From assembly GCA_963654355.1 (NCBI GenBank), contig CAVKBM010000002.1, positions 71,210 through 135,209 of the forward strand: DNA of 64,000 nt, in the 5' to 3' direction. The notes under the pieces are model-generated. The model was not told where the DNA came from. It did not search any database and worked only from the letters and a program-made list of their open reading frames with translations. The translations under genes were made by a program, and so were the position numbers. Below are positions 44,761 through 54,200 of the stretch, one piece after another. Within the stretch, counting starts at the first letter, position 1. Every line of letters starts with the position of its first letter. The stretch comes from UBA1181 sp963654355 (GTDB lineage: Bacteria > Bacteroidota > Bacteroidia > Bacteroidales > Paludibacteraceae).

Positions 44761-47244
44761 TTATCGTGAAATTACAGAAATAGCAGTTACAATCACAGAA
44801 CCCATTGTGGCGATAGAACTAAAGAGAGAAACGAAGAAAGTAGCATTCGCTTTCTTGTCATCATCGTTTTTCTCTGGGTTCTCGGGCACGATGATATGCG
44901 AGCCTGTCGTAACCTTCGGATATTTTCTCCACCACAAGAAATGACGAGTTGCACCTACTGAACCATTAGCGTAGGCAACGTATGTTTTGCTTTTCTTGGC
45001 ATTCTTAGAGAAACCTCCCGCACCACGAACATACTCACGAAGATTCCCTCCATGATACACCTCCATACCCGGCACCTGAACAGCACCGTTGATGGTTATC
45101 GTTTCCAACTGTCGGGGAACATAGATGATATCTCCATTGAGCATTGTCAAATCTGAATTGCATCCCGGGTTGTCAATCACGTCTTCCAACTTTATGCCCA
45201 CAAGGTCTTGACGTTTCTCTAATTCCTCGCGTATTTTTCTCTCTTGCTCACCGTCTACACCGTTTTGCAAGGCTTCGATTAATTTCCCATCTCTTCGTTT
45301 TTCTGCCTCAGTTCTGTTCGTTGTACGAATCAAGAATGCATTCTCGGCATATCCATATTTTGACAAACCGCCACAACGCTCCAAGACACTTGATATACGT
45401 TCCGTCTTTCGAGTAATCGAGTAGGTGCCAGGATTGCGAACCTCACCTAAAATCTGAACCGTTCCCAACTGTTCGTATCCTTCCATACTACGCACCGTAA
45501 CCTGGTCGCGAGGTTCTAATCGGAAATCGCCATCCTTGCCAAGCAAATCCCTCTTAAGACTTAAATTATAGACTTCATATTTCTGGTCGTTGTTTGCCAG
45601 CCGTTCGGCATCAACAATCGTACGAACGACTTCAATTCGAGATGGGTCAGCTTCCTCGCGGAATCCACGAGCAAGGAACACCAAGTCGCGCAACGTGATA
45701 TTTTCGTAGTAAGGGTAAACACCTTGTTCTATAATAGAACCATAAATGGAGATGCTCTTCTCTGGCTCAAATTCAGACTTTCCACCAATCGTAACAATAT
45801 CCTCCTTGCGTAACGTGTCATTATAAGATCCATCCATCAAATCCTTTACACTGAACGAGGAAATTTCCGGAGTAAGGTCTTCTTTAAGACGAACAATGGT
45901 CGCACTCTGCATAAAGGCATCCTCCGTCAATCCATTGGCTTTCTTCACCAGATCAAACAATGTCATTCCATCGTCCAAAGCATAGACTCCAGGACGTTGG
46001 ACACTTCCTAATATCTGCACACGATTTGTGTATTTGTTGAGGACCTGTCCAACAGTATAGACATCACCAGAAACAGGAGCGAACATCGAGTACAACTCTT
46101 TCGTCACATCAGCAACGCTCTTCTCTCCATTCATGTTCCTTGTGACGTTGATTCGCTCTGTGTAAGCATCATCAGTGAAACCGCCACAATAGCTCAGCAA
46201 GTTATTGAGATTCTCTGTTGACTTTAACTCGTAGATACCCGGACGTTTCACAAAACCCTCGATAGTAGCACGCACACCGTAGGTTGGCACTTGAATGACA
46301 TCCTGATCTTGCAACGTAACGTCACTCGGCATAATACCGCTTATCAGGAACTCATACAAATCAACATTTGCAATCTCCTTACCGCTGCGAATCAACTTCA
46401 CACTACGGTAAGATCCATTGTCCGTTGGACCTCCGCACGCACTCATCGCATTGAAAACAGATGAGACAGAAGGCAAGACATACGACCCTGGGCTGTTCAC
46501 CTCTCCTAAGATATATACCTTGATGGAGCGAATCTGCGACAGAGTAACAGAAACCTCCGTACTTCCAGAATAAACAGAATTGTAGATAGACGAAAGTTTC
46601 TTTCTCAACGTTTTTTCCACATTTTCCAAAGTCTTTCCACTCACAGTAACAAGCCCGACATTAGGCACGCGTACCGTTCCCTCTTTAGACACGGTCAGGT
46701 CGTATGACGCTTCTGAGAGACCATAAACGTCAATATGGATAACATCGTCCGTACCAATAATATAGTTGCGAGGGGTAGCCATTGACTGATTTGGCTCAAA
46801 TGAAATCTTTGAATTCTGAAAGAGAGACGATCCAAAAACACGGCTCTCCGCCACAGATACAGAGTACGACGAATCCGATGCCGAAACGCCTTTCTTGGAA
46901 TTTGCAACAGCTTTTGAATTTGAAGAAGAGCTTGACAAGTCATCCTCTATATTTGAATCCTGAGGCTTGCTATCCACCTCCGAAATACGTTTCTTTAGCT
47001 TCTCCAATTCAGAAGCAGGCATCTTACGCTCTTTAGCATACTTTTCTATATCCGCCAACGTATAACCTTTATTTGTATAGTTCTTTACAAACTGAGCAAT
47101 TTGGGCATCTGTATAATTGTCCACCTTCACTGATGCTAAATTTTGCATATTAATGCCCAGCGCCATACCCAAAGTCCACCCCGCAAACTGTAGCAGGAAA
47201 AAAACGACGAGAACCTTCAGCCTTCCCTTTTTCATTATATCCAT
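44761..47244 (-). CDS. Wza-like polysaccharide export protein with six SLBB domains
   Basis: 827-residue envelope protein. N-terminal signal/anchor without lipobox (LKVLVVFFLLQFAGWTLGMAL), a linker rich in serine and lysine, the polysaccharide export (poly_export) domain about 165-240 (YIIGTDDVIHIDVYGLSE), then six SLBB domains; their starts read KVYILGEVNSPGSY, RATIEGFVKRPGIY, RVQILGSVQRPGVY, SISIYGSIIEQGVY, TVQILGEVRNPGTY and ITINGAVQVPGME. The last 25 residues form a hydrophobic helix. Two to three SLBB repeats are usual, so this is a long version. First gene of the minus-strand run; a start nine bases in (47235) is also possible. Sugar enzymes for the polymer are not in the window except WecA and the GT-C-like protein. 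Confidence 0.88.
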   Translation of the reverse strand: MDIMKKGRLKVLVVFFLLQFAGWTLGMALGINMQNLASVKVDNYTDAQIAQFVKNYTNKGYTLADIEKYAKERKMPASELEKLKKRISEVDSKPQDSNIEDDLSSSSSNSKAVANSKKGVSASDSSYSVSVAESRVFGSSLFQNSKISFEPNQSMATPRNYIIGTDDVIHIDVYGLSEASYDLTVSKEGTVRVPNVGLVTVSGKTLENVEKTLRKKLSSIYNSVYSGSTEVSVTLSQIRSIKVYILGEVNSPGSYVLPSVSSVFNAMSACGGPTDNGSYRSVKLIRSGKEIANVDLYEFLISGIMPSDVTLQDQDVIQVPTYGVRATIEGFVKRPGIYELKSTENLNNLLSYCGGFTDDAYTERINVTRNMNGEKSVADVTKELYSMFAPVSGDVYTVGQVLNKYTNRVQILGSVQRPGVYALDDGMTLFDLVKKANGLTEDAFMQSATIVRLKEDLTPEISSFSVKDLMDGSYNDTLRKEDIVTIGGKSEFEPEKSISIYGSIIEQGVYPYYENITLRDLVFLARGFREEADPSRIEVVRTIVDAERLANNDQKYEVYNLSLKRDLLGKDGDFRLEPRDQVTVRSMEGYEQLGTVQILGEVRNPGTYSITRKTERISSVLERCGGLSKYGYAENAFLIRTTNRTEAEKRRDGKLIEALQNGVDGEQERKIREELEKRQDLVGIKLEDVIDNPGCNSDLTMLNGDIIYVPRQLETITINGAVQVPGMEVYHGGNLREYVRGAGGFSKNAKKSKTYVAYANGSVGATRHFLWWRKYPKVTTGSHIIVPENPEKNDDDKKANATFFVSLFSSIATMGSVIVTAISVISR

Positions 47245-47300
47245 TTATTGTTTTTTTGAAATTACAAATTAAAGATCTTAGTTATAACACGAAAATCTTG

Positions 47301-47308
47301 CAAATTTA
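47301..47308 (-). promoter_or_regulatory. -7 box for the wza operon
   Basis: Minus-strand TAAATTTG, perfect TAnnTTTG match, 56 bases upstream of the ATG at 47244. Confidence 0.55.
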
Positions 47309-47377
47309 CAAAAACAAGGGAGAATAGAGACGATTTTTTACACGTTCTGAACGGATTTTACATCATCGCACCTTCTT

Positions 47378-47508
47378 TCACTCCTCAATCTGCCACTCTC
47401 CAATCGTCCCAGTCTCCGAAGAAAAAACACAACCGATTTTGAAAAGTTTACGAGTGTCAGAAGCATATTCTCGGGCATACCCTTTCTCGTCGATTTACAT
47501 GCTCTCCA
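47378..47508 (-). pseudogene. Decayed C-terminal tail of a DUF1703/AAA-ATPase-like gene
   Basis: The minus strand reads ESM, stop, then IDEKGYAREYASD, TRKLFKIGCVFSSETG, TIGEWQIEE and a stop at 47378-47380. This matches the last 40 residues of the intact and partial copies at 60912-62512 and 63729-64000 almost residue by residue. The in-frame TAA replaces the conserved glutamine codon CAA one base change away. Upstream of this nothing of the gene is left. So it is a relic of a third family copy. Confidence 0.85.
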
Positions 47509-47609
47509 CAAAGATAGGGAAAAACGCTTTTTTAGGTGGAGACACTGACAAAAAAAAGTTCGTGCAGTGCGTTGTACTTTTCAAATTCGCTCAACCCAAC
47601 ATTTTTTCA

Positions 47610-47617
47610 TATATTCG
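47610..47617 (+). promoter_or_regulatory. Possible -7 box for ruvA-sprA
   Basis: TATATTCG has one mismatch to TAnnTTTG and lies 41 bases before the ruvA ATG; TTCG at 47586-47589 is 20 bases upstream of it, as a poor -33. Confidence 0.35.
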
Positions 47618-47658
47618 CAAAGTTTTTTTCACATTAAAAAAATCAACATTATTTATCT

Positions 47659-48249
47659 ATGTTTGAATACATAAAAGGGAAAATAACTGAATTGAATCCG
47701 GCAATGGCTGTGATCGAGACATCACAAATTGGTTTCTCGGTCAACATATCTCTCAATACCTACTCTGCTATTGAGGACAATGCCAATTCCAGCGACATTG
47801 CCACCTTATACATATACGAGGCTGTTCGCGAAGATGCCTACACACTCTATGGATTCGCAACAAAAGAAGAACGCAACCTTTTCTTGCTTCTCATCTCCGT
47901 ATCAGGCGTAGGCGCATCTTCTGCCCGCATGATCCTATCTGCCTATTCCGTTGCCGAACTACAGTCTATCATCAGCACCAGCAACGTGAAAATGCTAAAA
48001 AGCATCAAAGGAATCGGTGCAAAAACAGCGGAACGTATCATCGTCGACCTGAAAGACAAAATGGAAAAAGTGGAGTCCTCCAACGCTGAAATTATAGACA
48101 ACTCAAACAAAGAAGAAGCAGTGGCCGCCTTGGTCGTCCTCGGCTACACACAAGCCGTCGCCACAAAGGCTATCGACTCTATAATAAAAGGAGATCCTAC
48201 TATTCCCATTCAGAAATTGATAAAAGAGGCACTAAACCAACTAAGATAG
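47659..48249 (+). CDS. ruvA: Holliday junction branch migration protein RuvA
   Basis: 196-residue junction-binding protein that loads RuvB. OB fold at 1-65 (MFEYIKGKITELNPAMAVIE), two HhH motifs LISVSGVGASSARMIL and LKSIKGIGAKTAERII, and a C-terminal three-helix domain (EAVAALVVLGYTQAVATKAI) for RuvB contact. sprA begins 49 bases later; ruvA-sprA order is conserved widely in Bacteroidota. Confidence 0.97.
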   Translation: MFEYIKGKITELNPAMAVIETSQIGFSVNISLNTYSAIEDNANSSDIATLYIYEAVREDAYTLYGFATKEERNLFLLLISVSGVGASSARMILSAYSVAELQSIISTSNVKMLKSIKGIGAKTAERIIVDLKDKMEKVESSNAEIIDNSNKEEAVAALVVLGYTQAVATKAIDSIIKGDPTIPIQKLIKEALNQLR

Positions 48250-48298
48250 CGTTTTTATTATTTGAGATTATCAGAGAAAACCGCAACCCATTACTGAA

Positions 48299-51200
48299 TT
48301 GGCTAAGAAAATTTTATATATCGCATTTGTGTGCATATTACTGAGTGGACTTGTCGCCCTCTCTTCGTATGCGCAGCAATCAAAGTCGTCGCTGAACCCT
48401 CGCGCAAGAACTACTTCTACCTCACAACGAAATGGGCAGCACGCAAACTCTCAAGCGAACAGACAAAAAGAGAAAGAAAAACCAAAAGAGAGTCGTTTGG
48501 ACACGATGAAAGGCATTAAGTTTCCTGTGAAAGAGTCGGAGTTGGTTACCTACGACGACCTTCAACAGAACGCCGCCATCGATTTGCGAGACCCCTCCAA
48601 TGTCAAATCGGACGTTGAATACGACCCCAACACAGGCTATTACATTTACCACACTCGGGTAGGCGATATGGACGTAGCGACTCCATTCGTTCTCAACGAG
48701 AACGAATACCAACGCTATTCCCTGCAACAGTCTATGAACCGCTATTGGGCAGAGAAAGCAAAAACGAATACAGACGGTGGTAACAAATTCACTCTCAGCG
48801 ACATACAAATCGGATTAGGAGAAAAAGGAGAAAACATCTTCGGTCCTGGCGGTGTCAAACTGAAAACACAAGGTTCCGTAGACCTTGACTTTGGATTCAA
48901 TATCACGAAACGTGAAAATCCGACTATCTCAGAAAGGAATCGAACGAACACCATCTTCGATTTTGACACGAAAATCCAACTTTCAGCGAATGGTTCTGTT
49001 GGAACAAAAATCAATTTCAATCTGAATTATAACACAGAAGCCACTTTTGACGCAGACCAAAGTTTAGTCAACTTAGGATATAAAGGAGATGAAGATGACA
49101 TTATTCAACGTATCGAAGCAGGAAACGTAAGTCTGCCACTCTCGTCATCGCTCATCACAGGAAGCACAGACCTCTTCGGGTTCCGCACGGATCTACAATT
49201 CGGGAAATTGAAGATTCAAGGAATCATTTCACAGCAACAGTCTGAACGTAAAACAATCACCAGTAACGGAGCGCAGACCACCGAGTTTGAGCTCTTACCC
49301 ACTGACTATGAGGAAAACAAGCACTTCTTCCTATCCACTTATTTCTACGACCACTACGACGAATGGGCGAAAAACGCACCCAATCCGCAATCGGGTATCG
49401 TCATCAACAAAGTAGAAATTTGGGTGACAAACACATCAACCTCATCTGCCAACTACACAACGAGAAACCTCATTGCCGTAACGGAATTGGGAGAGACCTA
49501 CGACTTAGATGGGAAGTCTGAAAACATACCATCAAACAACAATGGATCTTGCTATAAGACGCTCAATGGCATCGCCGACCTGAGAGATATTCAAACAGCC
49601 TCCTACGCGTTAGAAAACCTCACCATAGATGGAAAGACATTGGAGGCAACGAAAGACTATGAAGTATTGAACAGTGCCAGGTTGTTAACCTCTTCAGAAT
49701 ATACCTTAAACTCAGAATTGGGTTATGTATCGCTCAAAAGCACGTCGCAGTCCGACCGTATCGTCGCCGTAGCGTTCCAGTACACCAAGGGAGGTAAGAC
49801 ATACACCGTCGGTGAGTTGACGACCACCTCAACAGACACCTCAAAAGTTTCATCTCAAAACCTCATCGTGAAGCTGTTGAAGAGTTCGTTGCCATCTCCA
49901 CAGAACAAAAAATTGTGGAACCTCACCATGCGTAACGTCTACTCACTCGGGGCTTACAACATCCAATCAGATAATTTTGAGGTGCAGATCAAATACCACT
50001 ATCAGAGCGATTCTCTCACCTCATACCTGACCTATATCCCAGCGTTGAGTAACAAAAACCTGCTTCGTGTGTTGAATCTTGACCGCTTAAACAAACGTTC
50101 AAATGCAATGCCAGATGGCTATTTCGACTATATTCCTGGCTACACGGTCATTCCATCAACAGGACGAATCATTTTCCTTTCCACTCGCCCATTTGATACA
50201 GGCATCAAGAACGGATACGGGAAAGTCGCAGGTGTCGACAACTACACTTTCCCAGAGTTATACGACTCAACCTTGACCGTCGCTGAACAATATACAGAGA
50301 AGAACAAATACCTCATCACGGGTAAATACAGTTCCTCGTCAGGTTCGGAAATCCGTTTAGGAGTAACGAACATCGCCCGAGGCTCCGTGCGTGTTACAGC
50401 AGGTGGTCGTACACTCGTTGAAGGCACAGGCTACACAGTAGACTACAATATGGGTATCGTGAAAATCTTGGACGAGACAGCACTCGCCTCAAACTCGCCC
50501 GTGAGCGTCTCCGTAGAAAGCGAATCTTTCTTCAACACACAACGCAAATCACTTCTCGGAGTGAACGCTGAATACGATTTTTCCGAGAAATTCTCATTAG
50601 GGGCGACGATTCTTCACCTCAACGAGAAACCACTCACCACAAAGGTTACAAACGGTAACGAACCTATGTCGAACACTATATGGGGGATGAACGGAACTTT
50701 CAAGTCAGACTGGCAATGGCTCACCAACGCTATCGACAAGCTGCCACTCATCAATGCCACCGCCCCTTCTTCTATCGCCTTCTCGGGTGAGTTTGCCCAA
50801 CTGATTCCTGGGCATAACAAAGCCATCAACCAAGACGACAACAAACAAGGTGTTTCATACATTGATGACTTTGAAGGAACCAAATCAAACATCAACATCA
50901 AAAACCCAACATCGTGGGCATTGTCAAGCACACCGAAAATCACAAGCGGACCCCTTTACAATAAACATTTTATCCGTGAAAACGATAGTTACTGGAGCAG
51001 CTATCTGAGTGGGGCTGATTTGTCTAACATCGGATATGGACTCAACCGCGCACACCTCGCTTGGTACTACATCGACAACATCTTCACCTCGTCGACTTCC
51101 AGTACACCAAAGCACATCAAAAGCGACAAAGACCAACAGTCCAACCATTATATCCGTTTGGTGAACGAACAAGAAATTTATCAAGACAAAGACCAAGTCT

Positions 51201-54200
51201 ATGGCGAGTCTACTACCCTTCAGACCCTCCACCTCCATTACTATCCAAAGGAGCGTGGACCGTACAACTTGGATGTATCTGGAATGGGCGAAGACGGATA
51301 CTTAGAAAATCCTGGCGACCGTTGGGCTGGTATCACAAGAAAATTAGACAACACGAATTTTGAAAGTGCCAACATAGAATACATTGAAATGTGGTTGATG
51401 GATCCATTCGTTTACGACAATATGAACACCACCTCTGGACAACTCGTATTCAACTTGGGCAGCATCTCCGAGGATATATTGAAAGACGGACGGAAAGCCT
51501 TTGAGAACGGACTTCCAACCTCGCAGAATATGGCACAAGTGGACACGACTATCTGGGGACGCGTACCACGTCTGACTGCTGTTACAAGTTCGTTCGACAA
51601 TGCCTATCTCGCACAACAAGATCTTGGTTTGGACGGGCTTTCCAACGATGACGAGTTCTCATTCATTGCCTCATACGGACGCTACTACAACGCCATCAAC
51701 CAAAAAGTGAACTCCACTGCCAAGATGCGCTGGGGACAAGAGACATTCTCCCCTCTCACCGACCCTGCAGGAGATAACTTTCACTATTTCCGTGGCAGCG
51801 ATTTCGACGACCGCGAGGCTAACGTCTTCGACCGCTATAAATTCTACAATGGCGTTGAAGGAAACTCAACCTCATCAGGCGATTCATACACATCAACTGC
51901 CACCACTTCGCCAGACGGAGAAGACCTCAACGGAGATAACACACTTAATGAGACGGAGCAATATTATGAGTATATCATCAACATCGACAAAGACATGTTC
52001 GAGAACAAAGCAAATTGGGAAGACAACTACATCACCAATATGGTTACCGCCAATGTCGAGTTGAAAAATGGCAACAAAGAAGACATCAAATGGTACCAAC
52101 TCCGCATTCCTGTCCACACCTCCAAGAAACGTGCGGAAGGAAACATCAACGACTTCCGTTCTATCCGCTTTATCCGTATGTACATGACAGGATTCGAGGA
52201 AGAGGAACATCTTCGTTTCGGAGAATTGCAGTTAGTCCGCACCGACTGGCGTGTCTACGAGAAAAACGAACGTTTGGTAGAAAGCTCGATAGCAAGCAAA
52301 CTTCAAGGAACTGGTAGCATAAGCATTTCATCAGTATGTATTGAAAACGACTCTCGTAAAACCCCTGTCAACTATCAGTTGCCTCCAGGCATTGACCGTA
52401 CGATCGACCCTAGCCAGACACAAGTAACACAAGAAAACGAACAGTCTATGGTTCTCAAGATTGATAGTCTCGAACCTAATGACGCGCGTGCAGTCTACAA
52501 GACTACATCACTTGACACTCGCCAATACAAACGCTTCAAAATGTTTGTCCACGCAGAGCAACTTATCGATGGCGAGGATATTCCAGACAACCGCCTATAC
52601 GCTTTCGTACGTTTCGGTTCTGACTTCACTGAAAACTATTACGAGTATCGTATTCCGTTGAAGATAACACCAGAAGGGGCAACCAACCAATACACTGTTT
52701 GGCCTACCGCCAACAATTTTGATTTTGCTTTCGAACAGTTGACCAACCTCAAATTAGAAAGAGACAAAAAGAAGCTCAACGGTCAAGTGAAATACAACGA
52801 GCGTTACACCAAAATGGACGGCAACAACACGATGGCGGTTGTCGGATCACCTTCTTTCGGCGACATCACCTCAATGATGATTGGTATCGCCAACGAGGAC
52901 GATGAAAGCCATAGCGCAGAAATATGGGTCAACGAAATGCGCATGTCTGGATTTGAAGAAGACGGAGGATGGGCGGCCACCGCCAATTTGGGAATAGTCT
53001 TCTCTGACTTAGGTTCGTTCAACCTCGGAGGAACCGTCGAGACAACTGGCTTCGGAAGTATTGAAGACAATGTTACAGACCGCAACCAGGAAGACAACTA
53101 CGAATATAATCTCTCCGTAGCCGTCCAACTCGGCAAACTCTTCCCAGATAAAGCGAAGGTCAACCTGCCGTTCACCTACACTCGTACTCACCAAATGTCG
53201 TCGCCAAAGTATGACCCAATGAACACCGACGTGGAACTGAGCCGCACTTTAGACAACTATGACGACGACCATATTAAAGATTCAATCAAGGCGATGTCGA
53301 GAACAGACAAAGTGTACCAAAGCTTCGCCCTCAGCAACGTACGTGTCGGCATAACTAGCCCTAAGACTGCCATGCCATACGATCCGGCTAATTTCTCATT
53401 CAGTTTAGGATATAATGAGACAAAAGAGACCAACCCAGAGATTGAATACGAAAAAATCAAAAATTACAAGGGTACATTCAACTATGTCTACTCTATCAAC
53501 CCTAAACCTGTTGAACCTTTCAAAAAAGCAAAATGGCTGAAATCTAAAAATCTTAAGCTAATCAAAGATTTCAACTTTTACTATGTTCCTAAAAACATTG
53601 CTTTCAGTACTTCAATGACAAGATACTACGAAGAGACGCAAAACAGAAACTACAACTGCCCTATCGTAAAAGATACGACATTCCAATACATGACATGGGA
53701 CAAAAACTGGCAATGGGACAGAACCTCAAACATAAAATGGGATTTGACCCGCTCGCTCAAACTCTCCTTCTCTTCCGCCATGAATTCCGAAATCACCGAG
53801 ATCATCAGCACCACCGACGACAACGGAAACACACGCTTAGTCAACACACCTCTTAACAAAGAATACTTAAAAGAGATCGGCTACTACGATTGGTACGACC
53901 GTTGGAAGGACACCGTTTGGAGCAGCATCAAAAATTTCGGAGAACCAGTCTCCTATCAACAGAAATTCTCCGCTTCATACGCTATCCCTATCAACAAGCT
54001 GCCTCAACTCGACTGGATCACCTCCAACGCTCAGTATTCGGCAAATTATCAATGGGACAAGGGTACCGTTTTAACCATGGGAGCTGACCCAACCACAGGA
54101 AATCTCTTAGACAATCAACGAAACTGGAACGGAGACATCCGCTTCAATTTTGAGACATTCTACAACAAATTTCCTGCTCTTAAAAGCATCAATCAAAAAT

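Larger units (their letters stand above)
47245..47658. other. Intergenic region between wza-like gene and ruvA
   Basis: 414 bases between divergent genes. It holds the wza promoter box (47301-47308), the DUF1703 relic (47378-47508), and a one-mismatch promoter box for ruvA (47610-47617). A 75-codon plus-strand frame at 47439-47666 runs across the relic and is not considered a gene. Confidence 0.6.

Noticed and set aside
47439..47666. 75-codon plus-strand frame before ruvA
   Set aside because: It is antisense to the DUF1703 relic and runs into the ruvA start; no protein-like features.
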